Below, in pieces: positions 34,041-46,321 of a stretch of 64,000 nucleotides of DNA. Positions within the stretch are counted from its first letter, which is position 1; each line of letters begins with the position of its first letter. A program made the translations under genes and the position numbers. This DNA comes from Acheta domesticus. Taxonomy: Eukaryota; Arthropoda; Insecta; Orthoptera; Gryllidae. The notes under the pieces are model-generated. The model did no database searches, was not told where the DNA came from, and was given only the letters and a program-made list of their open reading frames with translations. The stretch is from positions 69,501 to 133,500 of the forward strand of contig JAHLJT010000631.1 of the NCBI GenBank assembly GCA_031308135.1. Reading direction: 5' to 3'.

Positions 34041-34635
34041 TGCACAGCCCTGGTGCAAGTTCTGTACACTCCCTTATATGCCTGTCTCTCACGTGACATT
34101 CGTCACGCCGCCTCCACAGCTGCAACCGATCCTCCATCACCGCCTCCGATATTTTAGTCTCCCTTTGCCGCGTGCTTGCTGTAGGGAGAGCCTTTCTCTC
34201 CCTCCTGTGGCGATGCGATTTCCTGTTGCTAATCGCTTTCCGCTCGCTCCCAAATAGCTAACACGAGATGCGCTCGCTTGTACGTTTGTAACGTTTCGCA
34301 CAATTTCAATGTTTGTTTACATTTTTTACATTGTTATGCTATAAATAAGAAACATATGATGTACCCAGGTTATTAGAGAATGAGGTTAGCAACGGATATA
34401 TTGCTAAGATATAGAGAAAGAATTGAACGAAAACGTGTTCTAAAGAAATGTGTGAAATCTATTTGTACAAAGTGAGAAGGTACAGTATTGAAGTACATTG
34501 TACAAAAAAATGTAAATAAAAACTAAAATAAAAAAGAATTGAAGTGTTACTACTTAAAAAAATAAGTAGTAAAAGTAATTGTAACGGAAGATTCTACAAA
34601 AAAAGTGTTGGCAGAGTCTGACGTTACAACTTTAC

Positions 34636-35070
34636 AATATAGTAGTGAAACCCCGACAGACGTTATTCTGCCCTTCATCTCCGTTTCTCCTTCCCTCTCC
34701 GTCTCACACTGTCTCTCTCGTCGTCTCTCTGTCTCTTACACTGTCTCTCTCTTCGTCTCTCTGTCTCTCTCTCTCTCTTTGACTGTCTCTGTATGCGTCT
34801 CTCTGTCTCTGCGCCCCTCTCACTCACATTTAGTTGCAGATTCTCCACGTCTTCGGGCAGGTAGGGTAATATTGAGAAGCGCCAAAACAGCAAAGATGAA
34901 ATAGGATGTTCAAGAAGATCTCATCCTGTAGATCACGGTGTGAGGAACGTTTATTTGAGGCCTGCGGCCTCAGTATTTTAGTTATTAATGCCCTAGAACT
35001 CTTGATTTAAGAGTTATTTAAGGATATAGATTCAAAAAATGCCACCGGGTGCAGAGGCAGCGAAATAGAA
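34636..35070 (-). mobile_element. Degraded Helitron-related copy with pyrimidine-rich tract
   Basis: GACAGACGTTATTCTGCCCTTCATCTCC (34656-34683, read in two parts) matches the 3' hairpin region at 37758-37780. It is followed by about 150 bp of CT-rich sequence (34680-34830), CATTTAGTTGCAGATTCT, and the internal block shared with 25360-25560 and 39640-39740. The terminal CTAG is degraded to ATAG. Confidence 0.55.
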
Positions 35071-36014
35071 CTTCGAATGATGTACTGGGAGAGCTAGTAA
35101 TTGCGGATGTGATACGTACATTCTGCAAATAATTATTTTGCTGATCTCTGCAAAAACACAATGGATCCCTCTTGTTAGGAGATTTATAAGAAAGAATCAG
35201 TGATCATTGAATAAATAGTTAAACGTTACCTGTATTGGGCGCGGGGAGAAACAGTTTGGCATTAATTTCGGCTAGCAAAATAGTGGTTAATATTTCAACA
35301 CCATTTTTAAGCGAGAGAATCTTCAGAATTAACGCGGGAATTTGGGGACATTTTTTCTATCTCGAAGGCGCGACGTTCAAAATGTATGTTCTGAGCTAGT
35401 AATTAATGCCAAATGATTGTTATAATATTTGATTTACTCGGACGGCGCAAAATTTGAATAATTTTTGACCGCTCATGTGCCAACACTGGTGTTGCGGATT
35501 GCATTTGACATGAATATGTAGTTTTGTCCTAAAGCGCCATGTAGTGGAGTCACAGGAAAATAAACCCATTAAGTACCAGCTTCCTTATTTAAGGACAGTG
35601 AATTTTTTATTATTTCATTACATTATAAATTGTGTTCACCATCACATTGTTGTTTGGCAACATCGCAAAGGTTCATTTAACAGATATGAATGTTTGTTAT
35701 TGCTCAGATTTACATTCTTGTAGTTTTTCTAGCTTCCTAAGTTAGTGCATGTTATTCTTTGTTTGTGTTGATAAAGAAATTGATTATATCTACTTTTCTA
35801 AATTTCGGTGAGTTGCTAAACTCAATACGAAGTGTTAGTTTGTGCTCATACTTTACGAAGAATATAAAATTGTGCAGTTATATAATTCAATGTTTTCGAG
35901 ATGTTGATATTTTAGTGCCGTCCTCATATGAGGACGCTGGGACTTCATGCTATAAAATTTTATCGTGAGGTGAAAAACTTGTAAAAGGGTTGGAATTTCA
36001 TTTCATGTTGGTTT
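35071..36014. other. Intronic sequence, nothing recognised
   Basis: AT-rich intron with a small perfect palindrome CCTCATATGAGG at 35924-35935, echoed by CCTCATATGAG near 36886. Confidence 0.4.
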
Positions 36015-36345
36015 TTTCGAGGAATGATCGTGCCGCTAGATGTCGCATGATTGATCATACGATTGCTTGATCATGCACTGCTTGGTCATGCGACATCTAC
36101 CGGCACGACAGAGAAAGACGCGATTTTTATAAAGCTGCCTCTCCAGGCCCGTCTTCACGATGGAATACATCGCGGCATTTTGTGGCTTCCTCGGTCATTC
36201 CGCTAGATGTCGCATGATCGCGACCGTATCAAGCACTGCTTGATCATGCAACATCTAGCAGCTCGACCGAGAAAGACGCGAAATACCGGGATAGTTTTCA
36301 TCGTGAAGACGGGCCTTGAGAGGCAGCTTTATAAAAATCGCACTA
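36015..36345. repeat. Compound hairpin MITE (family H)
   Basis: There are two hairpins side by side. The first (36028-36105) pairs GTGCCGCTAGATGTCGCATG with CATGCGACATCTACCGGCAC. The second (36121-36344) has outer arms ATTTTTATAAAGCTGCCTCT... and its inverse, and again contains CCGCTAGATGTCGCATGATC. The same core is found in the elements at 37296 and 47049. Confidence 0.75.
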
Positions 36346-37295
36346 TAAAATTTCCAAGAATCTGCAAGAAAGAAAGTATCAGTTTTGTCTTCCCCAGCAA
36401 GCGTGCTGCCTAACGTAAGATTCGATAGAAAAAGACTCATTATCACGAGGATAGCTTATGCACAATATCAGCAACCATAATGCATGAGCAAGCCTTGCAA
36501 ATATTTTGCTAAATGCAATATTACTCTCTGTGTGGAATGTTTTGGTCTATTCCACTTCAGAAAGTAAAGTAGATTTTTCTGAAAATGCTTTTGTACTATA
36601 ATCTTAGCTGAGTGCAAGATCATTTTCGCAAATATGTTAGTAGTAGAAGTCTGTTCAATTATTACCATCAAGTTCTTTTTTGAAAATATTCTTCTAGTGC
36701 AATCGTATTTGCTTTGTTGATACATTACAATAACTAATGTAATTATTTTGTTTAATTTTTTAAATTTTATTTTAGCTTTAATTTTCAAACAGTATTTACT
36801 AAAATTCGAATCCAGTGGGCATAAACATTCGTTATGAAGACTTATTTTTATTATTGCGGAAAACTTCATGCCAAGTTCCAGCGTCCTCATATGAGCACAG
36901 TCCTCCACACCTACCCAAATGAATAATTTGAATTAATTTCGATAAAATTAAATAACTAGCACTTAATTATGATGATTTTATGAATTTCACTAAAAAACTG
37001 CAGTAAAAATAATTTGGGACTTAATGAGTTAACAGCGCACAAACCTTCTGCGTGAAAAACACATAGATGTGCCAACAGTCATGAAGATCGGTCACACGGT
37101 GTCGGGGTTTACCCGATGGCCAACCCGAGAGTTGCCTGCAATATTGGCCTCTATATATTTAGCGAGAAATAAGAATAATCTGCGTTGCATACGACTGCGT
37201 CAGCACTATTGGTTGCCCTCGTCTACATGACATTCATCAAGGCTCGTGGCACGTGCGTGCGGCTGCATCGGCCCTGCTCTGCTCACCCTCTATAC
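36346..37295. other. Intronic sequence, nothing recognised
   Basis: AT-rich; the short frames resemble nothing known. Confidence 0.4.
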
Positions 37296-37504
37296 TTTTT
37301 TTTCTTGGCGTACAGGGGGATGTCAATAAAATGGAATATCTCACGGTATTTCGCGTCGTTCTCTGTTGTGCCGCTAGGAGTCGCATGATCGCCAGCACTG
37401 CTCGATATAGTCGCGATCATGCGACCCCTGGCGGCACAACGACGCGAAATACCGTGAGATATTCCATTTTATTGGCCCACCCCCTTGCGCCAACAAAGAA
37501 AAAC
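37296..37504. repeat. Hairpin MITE (family H), near-perfect palindrome
   Basis: Arms of about 95 bp (37296-37392 and 37412-37504) contain AATGGAATATCTCACGGTAT, TTCGCGTCGTT and GTCGCATGATCGC with their inverses. The loop is about 19 bp. Transcribed RNA would form a long stem resembling a microRNA or siRNA hairpin precursor. Confidence 0.8.
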
Positions 37505-37745
37505 TGAAGTTTACTTGCGCAACTTGCGCGCCGAAGGCGTGCTCGATGTCTGCAGTTCTCATCGATTCCTTAATAGAGCCGAGAAGATTGTGGTTGTGAA
37601 ATTGGTTGAATAAAATACGTGAACAGTCAATACCTTATGTTAAAGATTTTAAACGCAATGACCAATTGTGATTACCTGTAATGTAATTCATAATCATCCG
37701 CTGTGTTCAGGATAATGCATTCAATATGTGAAATATTAATAAATA

Positions 37746-37920
37746 CTAGGAAAACCCGGCAGATGTTGTTCTGCCCTTCATCTCCCTCTTTCCCTTCACA
37801 TCTCCCTTTCTCACTGTCTCTCCCTCCCTCACCCTGTCCCTGTCTGTCTCTGCCGCTCTCTGTCCCTCTCATTCACATTTACTTGCAGTGTAGTAGATGC
37901 AACACGGTGAGAGGTTCCGT
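37746..37920 (-). mobile_element. Helitron 3' end with pyrimidine-rich tract
   Basis: The plus strand reads A then CTAG (37746-37749), then GGCAGATGTTGTTCTGCC (37758-37775), a hairpin with 5-bp stem GGCAG/CTGCC. About 105 bp of CT-rich sequence and CATTCACATTTACTTGCAG follow. This is the same layout as at 30267 and 34636. The A-T insertion rule is met. Confidence 0.7.
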
Positions 37921-38399
37921 GCTGCGAATGCAACTACATATAGGAGCAGTACGGGTTATAGGGGATTGTTTCTTTAGAGGCAAATGAAAGGCAATGCACT
38001 TGTGAATGAATTTAAATTTAATCCTTGATGATACATAGTTAATTGTACAAATTAGTAATTCAGCAATAAGCCGGAGGACCAATCAATGTTTACACAGTTA
38101 AAGTTTCTTCTTTCTTGAAGTTCACTGTTACTTACAGATTGATGATATTGTACAGCAAACACCAACCCAGGTCAGACGGCTGAGTGTGTATGTCGTCGGC
38201 TGGGATTGGCTGCAGAGGATACAGCTGGCGGCCTGGATGCCGCCACGGCACGTACTCGGCCAACTGGAGCGGCCCGTTAATGTATACTTGGCCAGGTGAA
38301 GGTAGATTCACGTGTGGCCCGAATGTAGATCGCGGCCTCCTGGCCGCGCTGATTGATTGCCGGAGCCTTGATAGGCGTCCGGTGTATTGACAAATGTGT

Positions 38400-38720
38400 T
38401 AATGATAGTTGATTGTTTCGTAGAAGTTGACGGTGATAGTTTGACCGTGATAGTTATCTGTAGTAGTTTCGAAGTGACTGTAGAAGTTTCAGTAGTAGCG
38501 TAGAAACGACTGATATAAGTGATTGATTGAAACAGTTGATTGAGAGTTTGACTTAATAGTTTGTAGTAGTTGAGTGACAGATAGTCTGATTGAAGAGTTT
38601 GTAGTAGTGACCGGATAGTTTTCAGTTGCAGCGTAGAAACGACTGTAGAAGTGTTTGATTGAAACAGTTGGCTGAGAGTTTTAAAGTAGTGGCGCATGTA
38701 GTGGAGCAAAGTTGCCGTAT
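38400..38720. repeat. Degenerate tandem repeat, ~140-bp unit
   Basis: GCGTAGAAACGACTG, GTGNTTGATTGAAACAGTTG and GCTGAGAGTTT occur at 38491-38555 and again at 38631-38690, with TGTAGTAGT/TAGTTTGT motifs scattered between. Non-coding. Confidence 0.6.
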
Positions 38721-39003
38721 TTATTGAAGGTATGTTTCCGAGTGCAGGGGGGGAGTCATGTGACATTAGCAGCTAGCCTATGACATGCGGTGAGACGCAG
38801 GGTGCCGCGAGAGTTGCTCGCTATTTGCTGTTAGTGTTTGTGTCACGTGACTTTGGCATCACGACACTTGAGGTGCCAGCGATGGCTGCATCTCATTAGC
38901 AATGTATGGGTGAGTTTCCCACGGGAACCGCGGTGCGCCGGTAGAGAGACGGGGGTGGAAAGACGGAGGTGGCCGCGCGGGCGGCCTTCCCCGGCCTACA
39001 GTA

Positions 39004-39305
39004 CACGGTGTAAGATATATAGGTGTGTTCACTCCCGGTCTAAAATTGAAGCTAATGTGAGGCTAGTACTCACAGTTCTCGCTATGTAAGCGCTGCGAAC
39101 GACTTGGGCATTTTTGGGACAAGATGGTGATCCATTTAATAGCTTTGTAACCTCTGGTGGAAGCCACTAAATCGCGAGACGCCATCATAAATGCCCAACT
39201 CGATCGTGCGCACCATACGGATAAGCGAGGAACTAGCCTCAAACTGGCTTCAAAAATGTTGTCCAAAAGGCGGCTAGTTGACACACCTATATATCTTACA
39301 CCGTG
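39004..39305. repeat. 302-bp MITE with TACAGTA duplication
   Basis: The ends CACGGTGTAAGATATATAGG and the inverse CCTATATATCTTACACCGTG are perfect inverted repeats. They are flanked by TACAGTA on each side (38997-39003 and 39306-39312). The similarity of the two arms continues inward (GAGGCTAGT). No coding capacity. Confidence 0.8.
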
Positions 39306-39539
39306 TACAGTACAATGAGTAGAGGCGGTTCGGCGCTGGCGGCTGAGAGGGCTCAACGAGAATTGTTTTATTGCCTGTACATCTGTGTTTTACTTTTATA
39401 TTTTTGTATGGACGTGCTAGACTGCCATGAGAGGCTTTGAGGGTGGGGCAGCCGAAGAATGCTGAGAGCGCGGGTGAAAGACAATTTGTTGCTGCGCCCT
39501 GCTAGCGAATTTCCCCGTGATTGTTCGCGAGATTAAACA

Positions 39540-39760
39540 TGCAGATTATGAACATCTCTGAGCAGGTGAAGTAATATCGGGAAGCGTCGGACTAGCAAAC
39601 AAGTAATAAATGTACAAGTAGAGCTCATTCTTTGGATTACGGTGTGCGAAACGTTTCTTTGGCCTCAAAACGTTAGTTTTTAAGGCCCTAAAATGCATTT
39701 TATGCCCTCGTTTAGGAGTTATTTAACGATATAGTTTCAAAATGCAAGTTTTCTGAAAAA
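39540..39760 (-). repeat. Helitron-associated internal repeat block
   Basis: GAGCAGGTGAAGTAATATCG, GATTACGGTGTGCGAAACGT and TAGGAGTTATTTAACGATAT match 34850-35040 and, reversed, 25370-25500. No ends are visible here. Confidence 0.55.
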
Positions 39761-40376
39761 TATAAATATTTGCTTTTTAGGGTAAAATATTATGTTCTTC
39801 TATTAGAAAAAAGTCAAAGGTTTCTGTTCTGCAAACTTTAAAGGCCGTACGGTCATCAAAAAGACCTGGCCAATTTAAAGCTATAAACGTATCTTGATAA
39901 CTTTAAATCCTCTTTTCTGAGATGCCAGTTTTGGTGCACCATTTTGTATGTAAATAGCTCCTCACAGTACAATTTTTACTATATTTTAATGAAACTTTTA
40001 AGAATTGCAGTAAAATAAAGAAGTAGAGAGTATATTGCAAAACGATTTTGTCATTAGTGTGAAAATAAACTTATTGTGAGTTGAACTGATGAACATGTTC
40101 CAGGTTATTGAGCATTTTACTTGTAGGGTAAATTAAACAAAATTTAACACTATTAATAACAAAGAAACTTGAGCTACTAACTAAACAAGCTAACAACTAA
40201 AACTTGAATAACAATTGGTTTATAGATGGATAAAAATTATAAGTTGAAAAATTAGTCATTGCTCCCCTTAACATTTTACTCCATTATTGGGGTTCTATGC
40301 CCTTTCTTTACTAATTTCGTTTTCGAAGAATCGAAATACCACGTCTATCACGTAATATTGATTTTGATGATTTCAG

Positions 40377-40507
40377 GTTCAGAAGAACTTTAGTCTTCCA
40401 GTTTCTTCCTCTGTTGGAAATCAATCTGTTAAAACAACACCGATTTTAGGAGAATTTGGAATAGCCTACACTTGTGCGAGTCCTATAGCGCATTACGTAT
40501 CACCGAG
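40377..40507 (+). CDS. Pickpocket-like DEG/ENaC channel, extracellular exon
   Basis: A 131-nt exon lies between the acceptor TGATTTCAG and the donor GAG|GTAAGT. It reads VQKNFSLPVSSSVGNQSVKT, then TPILGEFGIAYTCASPIAHY and VSPR. T-P-I-L-x-E-x-G-I-x-Y-T corresponds to the strongly conserved P-x-L-T-E-x-G-x-C-Y-T-F-N motif of pickpocket extracellular domains. The expected Cys is Ala here and a Cys occurs two residues later. It starts in phase 0, joining the GC-donor exon, and ends in phase 2, joining 46643. Confidence 0.78.
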
Positions 40508-41560
40508 GTAAGTTTAGTGCATAGTGAAGACATAACTGACTTGATTGGAATCGAGTCCTGGAAAATAAACGGGAGTTGTGAGAATCGCTTCCTTCCCTCA
40601 TCTCTACACTCCTCTCCCCCTTTGTAGGGACAGCGATGAAATCGCATCGGTTCACTGTTAGAGGAGAGTTTCCATGAGTTCTAGACAATAAGCCGAAGTG
40701 TGTTTTTCTGAAAATCCTAAACTTTTTTCGAAGACTTCCTACAACTAAAATATTGAACATAAAGATTTTTTTATTAATGAAATGTGTTCCTTAAAGCTAG
40801 ATTTTGAAATAAGGTTGGGTACAATTATTGGAAAATAGGTTATTTATCGCGTAATTTGCGTGAAAATACGGTTACGAAACTACGTGCTATTTTAGCACCA
40901 CTAGCTTTGTATAAACTCATTTAACAACTTTTGCAAATCGATTTTGTCTGTTATGCCGCTATAATCATATAAAATTGCATTAATATTGATCTTGCAACAA
41001 ACGTGACAAACACATTCATCATCAAACACATCTGTTTCAGAATCATCCACGATTGTGAATGAAAATAAAGAAGTTCCTTCAACATTTAATTTTAAAAAGT
41101 GCGTGTTTAATACATGTATTTTCAACTGAAAGAATATGTTTGGTACTTTAAATGTTAATGTTTATTACATCAAAAGCTTGTTATTCTAAAGCAAAATAAA
41201 CATACATTTCGTATCATCATCTGTATATACATTTGTTAATCTCGATTTTGATTACGTATCGACCGCACGGTTTAACCTTGCCCATCTGCTACATTAGCTA
41301 ACGGCAATGGTAGAACTAGCAAAATATGAAAGGTAATTGAAGAAAGTATATTAATATAATATTAATATTTGGCACATTTTGGAACTCTGTTAGACGAAAT
41401 TTCATTCGTAGAATAGTCCTATTAAATACCACACGTGTTTTGGAAATTTTCAGATATATTCCAAAGCACTCGTAGTATTGCCTATGAGAATTGTTCCAGA
41501 CATGAACTGTAGTTGTGGCGGAGACCGTGGAAAATTCTTTTGGCGCCTGAAAATATTAGC
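40508..41560. other. Intron, no element defined
   Basis: A minus-strand frame (40901-41125) has a Cys-x2-Cys pair (CVCHVCC) and a PAL-like end GCACCACTAGC at about 40890. Neither is enough to name a gene. Confidence 0.35.
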
Positions 41561-41574
41561 CTAAAGAAGTAAGG

Positions 41575-41720
41575 CGAAACCAAACAACCAATCAACTAGA
41601 ATGGCACAGACTTCCTCGCACAAACGTTTTCTAATTCCTTTGATGTGGACTTTATGTCATTGCCCCATCATCTTGCTAGCTGCCATCTATTGCGACGTTT
41701 CTCATTCCCATTGCCACCGC
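41575..41720 (+). repeat. PAL repeat, start-end fragment
   Basis: ACTAGAATGGCACAGACTT, TTTCTAATTCCTTTGATG and CTAGCTGCCATCTATTGCG match the start of the right PAL unit at 23888-24000. Confidence 0.65.
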
Positions 41721-42659
41721 CGTGTGCCGTTACCCGTCCGATCTTGATGCCGGCTGTGGGTAGCGAAACGTGCCGTTCGCCCTGAGTTTTTCACAGACGA
41801 CAGGCAGCAACAGGGAGACGCTCGCCTCGCCGGCGCCGAGTCCAGTTACACTCGGAACGCTGGCGTATACTGTATTTAAAGAGTACAGCTTGCTCCGTGG
41901 TAAGATCTTCGCTATTGTGAAGAATAGTAGTTTATGGGAATCAAAGAAGATCTTGGATATTACGTGATGGGGGGGCTCAATATTAGATTAGTGAGAGGAT
42001 GCAACTGTAAAGAAACACAGCAATTGAGCACATAAAACAAAAAAAAAATATAATCTGTCCACAAGTCCGTTATAGGGAATACAGAACACAATATCGTGTG
42101 GTAGGCGTGTCCCTCAAAACAAGTTCGTTCATCATATACCTTTTAACACTTTTTAACATATACTCATGTTCTTCTTCTTCTTGTACTGAACTTGTGTCTA
42201 AAAAAAAACTAACAATGTTCACCATTATCTTTGCTGTAATAACTGTTTGATAAAAAATAAAGTAATTAACACCAGGCTGATTTACACCCACGTTTTCACT
42301 GTTCTTTAACCAGATTCTAACTTTCACTGGTATTTTTTTTTACTTTTTACTGCTCCAGTCAAATAAAAGAAAGAGAAAAAAACAAAGAAAGAAAAGAAAA
42401 CTCACAGCTGGAATATTCTCCCGCAGTTCTTTCTTTTGATACCCGTGATCTCCCCGGCGACGAGTCTCCTTCTTCGCCACGTGTTTGGTTCCGAGCATCG
42501 ACCGCCGTAGTCGCGACCACCACCTTCCTTCTTCCGAATCTGCAATCGAAGTGCCCCACCGGCGTCGCTCCGGGGCGGGATGACGTATTCCACGCCCCAT
42601 GGCTCTTCAGCGCGCTCTACGCGGGTTGTTTGGACTTCAGCGATTATGTGATTGGTCAC

Positions 42660-42997
42660 ACTATCGACGCTCGAAATACATCATTTTTTAAAATTTTCTC
42701 AATTTTTTCGTTTTCATAACGGAAAAGCGACATTTTCCTCTAAGAATATTAAAGAATAATAAAACCTAGTCGAATATGAAAATTTTCGTCCAAAAATTTG
42801 GAGCCGTTTTTCCGGAAATGTTATTTTAGCGTTACTGGAGGGGCGAAATTTTCAGTTCATTTATACAAAAAATAAACAACTTTTTCGGTATCAACGACCC
42901 ACAATTTCTGAAACTTGGCTACATCGTTACTACAAGCGTTAGTATAAACACGAAATTTGAACATCTTATTCATAGAAAACTTTTGAGTTTTTGCAAT
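42660..42997 (+). repeat. PAL repeat, piece upstream of the hAT relic
   Basis: It contains AAAATTTGGAGCCGTTTTTC, GCGTTACTGG and TTTTTCGGTATCAACGACCC, and runs into TTTTGAGTTTTTGCAATACT at the insertion point. The homologous sequence resumes at 45155 beyond the hAT element. Confidence 0.65.
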
Positions 42998-43005
42998 ACT
43001 TTATT

Positions 43006-45146
43006 TAAGGTGACCAGATTTCTTTTACCTCTAAGCGGGACACGATTCCAATTTTTAACAAACTAACATCATGTTTTACGTACAGGTAATAAATTCTTTC
43101 CAGTAGTTATTTATTTATTTATAATGAACAATTAACAAATATAGAAACAAAACTTCAAACTTATTACATTGAATTATGTTTTACTTCTTACAAATATTTC
43201 TCAGATGAATGAATCTGCCTTAGTAAACTAAATTTCTGAAGGAGGAGCTCATGAAATTTGTCGCACCCTAGCTGAAAATTACATTTGAACAAATTCCGCA
43301 ATGTATATACTTTAAACTGATTATTTTCTAAAGTCCAAATGCTGTACCCTTCCAATGGACACATTTGTGCCAGGTAAACATAAGGCAAACTCAACAAGAA
43401 TGCCTACGTTCTTAAATGGGACACTGTTTTTCTTAAAATTTCCAAAATTTTGTATCATTTTCAAAATTCATATTCATATCATTTCCAAAATTCTGATCAG
43501 GTGTCACTTTTGGTGTGTTCCAATTAATAATTTGTTTCTTCCGTTACAAATTCCTATACATTTACAATCTTATCAAAAAACTCTGAGTCATTAAGATTTT
43601 TAGATAATGTAATACTATTGATAAACTCCAGAAATTTTTGTACGTCTACCCATTTTAATGGTGCTTTAAGCAAAACAAACTGGAAAACTTCAACATCATA
43701 AAATGCCGACTCCTGGTGTCAAGATATTTAACACATGTCCAATAAAATTGAAATATATTAGTAAGGAAACGTCAACAGATTTTCTACCAAGCACACCCTA
43801 TTTTTCTAACTTGAGAAGGGAAGCTTTCATATTCAGAGAAACGAAATGCTGTTTCAACCTTTCTTGAAACATGGTTTTAAGCTTCTTGAGAGATTCTGCA
43901 ACCTGAACAACAGATAAATTTTGTCCTTCAATTTGTTGAACAGTTGAATGGAAAATTGTAGCTTGGCTGTGAATAAAAGAAAACTATGTATTTGCACAAG
44001 GATTTTCAAAATAACTGTTTAAAAAGAAGAGGACATTTGTCAGTGGAAAGAAAATACTTTTGAATTAACACACTGGCACAGTCCATTGATCGGAAACTTT
44101 GATTATGATTTACAATATGAAACGTAAGCGTCTGCAGCTGCCAACTGTTCGTCTGCCTTTCCAAGATTTGAGTGTTTAAAAACTGTAATGTTTTTGGACG
44201 AAGCTGCTGCAAGCACTGCACGTTTATGTCTGTGAGAAGCAATGTGTTTCGCAATTTCCGTTGTTCCACCGTGAGCTACAGAAAACTCGATTTGACAAAC
44301 GTGCACTTCGCATCAAAATAAGAGCCAGAGCATTATTTCTTAATGAAACTATTTTCTGTCTGTGCTCTGTCATTAAATTTACAACGTCTTTTCGGCATTT
44401 CAATGTGAAAACACAACAGTACAGTGACAAAACCTAGCAGTATGTATTCTTTGATTAATCGTTCACTTTAAATCTGCCGACGGCAAAATAGGAAGGCACT
44501 GTTAATATCTATAATACTGCAGTTTACATCAGGTCTCCGCCATCTAAATCCTCGCGACTCATACACGCCTGTAGGCAGAGTTGGAAGCAACTACGAAACG
44601 AACTATTGTTTTAGAATCACACTGCCCAATCATACATAAATTCAAAATATTATTTTTGCTAATTAATTTAATTTTCTCACAGTTGCTTTTACATTTGTTT
44701 CTTCCTTAGTTCACTGACATACTGCCTACTTTCAAGTGCGAATCAAATGCGAGGATCTCGAGAAATTTAAGTCTGTAGCGGTCCTATGAACATCTGCAAA
44801 TTTGAAATTAACAAGTAATACTTACTTATTTGGTACAGGGGCGTTACAAGCGCACTCAATCCCTTCAATGTCTTTAATTAACCAAGAGGAGCCTAACTGA
44901 AACTTTGTACACATTGTGTTATGTATTTAATTTTTATGCAACATGGACAATTCCACGGACGACTAAAATACTACGTCAAATGCTAATTACTGTCGCAGCA
45001 CTTGATCCACGCAGTTGGTCACAAACAGGTTTACGAGTTCAAATTCTAAAAGTGGGACTTTTAAGTGTCCCCAGAGTAATTAAAAGGACGTCAGGACAGT
45101 TTACTTCAAAGCGGAACTGCCTCGCCGAAAGCGTCCGGTCACCTTA
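43006..45146 (-). mobile_element. hAT-type DNA transposon relic, 2141 bp
   Basis: The ends TAAGGTGACC and GGTCACCTTA are inverted repeats. They are flanked by 8-bp repeats ACTTTATT (42998-43005) and ACTTCATT (45147-45154) with one mismatch, as for a hAT insertion of some age. The interior carries a decayed transposase-like gene on the minus strand. The element interrupts a PAL repeat, which fixes the order of events. Confidence 0.75.
43188..44430 (-). pseudogene. hAT-like transposase with BED-type zinc finger, decayed
   Basis: Read on the minus strand from about 44310: CEVHVCQIEFSVAHGG then HIASHRHKRAVLAAASSK, a C-x4-C ... H-x4-H BED-like finger. Next come LAAADAYVSY and HNQSFRSMDCASVLIQK, the block that follows the finger in zinc-finger transposase relatives of the ZNF862/hAT type. 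Further down, around 43390, LPYVYLAQMCPLEG is a poor match to the hAT C-terminal dimerisation motif. At least three frame changes and several stops are present, and the catalytic middle is eroded. Typical proteins are 600-800 residues, so much is lost. The family call rests on my recollection of the finger and SFRSMDC blocks. Confidence 0.6.
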
Positions 45147-45154
45147 ACTTCATT

Positions 45155-46262
45155 GGAAGTAATTTGAAGCCCTTCCACTCACAAAAGCAATACTGTATAC
45201 CAATCGCTGGAAATCAGCATATTAAAGGCACGAGAGAGATTTCAAGAAAATTGTGCCGTTTTTGAGGAAATATAGTTTTTGTAATTTTTTTAATATTGCA
45301 CGTATTGCAAGCAACAGTGGGCGAAAATTACTGAAATGTTCAAAAAAACATTACCTTACCTTAAAGAAAGAACTAATTATTGACAACAAATTTCTCACGG
45401 TCACTATTTCTCTCTTTTTCACAGAGAACTTTTGTGATTTCAAGGAACTTCATTGGAAGTCATTTAAAGCACTTCTATTCATAGATGCAAAATGTTTACA
45501 AATCGCTGGAAATGTGTGCATTAACGGAGTGAGAGATATTGCAAAAAACCTTTGTTCTTGAAAAAACAAAAGAATACACAGAAATAAATTTTGTGCCGTC
45601 TTAATCAGTACAATTAGCACTATCCGTGTGAGAATTTTGAAGAAAAAATTTGGAACCGTTCTTCAGAAAATGACTTTTGAGCGTTTCTGAAAATGCGGAA
45701 TTTTAAGCTAATTTTCACAGAAAAGTTTTGAGTTTTCGAGAAACTTTACAATACGTCATTTCAAGCACACGTACTCATAAATGCAATAATGTGAAAAAAT
45801 GCCGCTAATGTACACATTAACGGCGTGAAGGAAAGTCAAAAAATTAAATTTTTGTAATTTTTGAAGCAAAATAACAGAGCAATATGGCATTGTCATCTCG
45901 TAGAGTACATTTAGCATTATCCTTACCAAAATTTTAAAGAAAAAAATTGGAGCCGCTTTAGAAAAAATCTTGTTTGTGTAATTTTGTAATATTGCACTTA
46001 ATATTGTGCGAAAACTACTTCAATTTTCAAAAAAATGTGCAGAACCTTACTGAAAGAACTGAATATGAAGAATAAATTAATTTGTAGCAAATATCTCTAT
46101 CTTCAATTTTGTAGTTGTAGGAAGACGCGGGAAAATTTCGAACTTTTGAAATTTTCAAAAATTTAGAGTTAATAGTGAAAAACGGATCAATGTCATCTTT
46201 ATAAGTTCATTTTACTCTATTTTTTCAAAACACTGAAGAAAAAATTTTGGGTCATTTTCCCC
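45155..46262 (+). repeat. PAL repeat, piece downstream of the hAT relic
   Basis: This is plus orientation and matches 24200-24960 in order: GGAAGTAATTTGAAGC, GCACTATCCGTGTGAG, TTTGAGTTTTCGAGAAACTT, TGTCATCTCGTAGAG, ATCTCTATCTTCAATTTTG. An internal duplication is visible: CTTCATTGGAAGTNATTT occurs at 45149 and 45448. Confidence 0.75.
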
Positions 46263-46321
46263 TCTAGCCATTACTTCATGAGGCGGGTGTAGCTCTACAG
46301 GTAAAACAGTTTTGCGAAGCG

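Noticed and set aside
34605..34904. 99-codon frame rich in Ser and Leu, with its antisense frame rich in Arg and Glu
   Set aside because: It derives from a CT-rich tract next to a degraded Helitron end.
40901..41125. 74-codon minus-strand frame with CVCHVCC
   Set aside because: A Cys pair and an acidic stretch recall zinc-binding domains, but there is no second Cys pair and no splice or promoter support.
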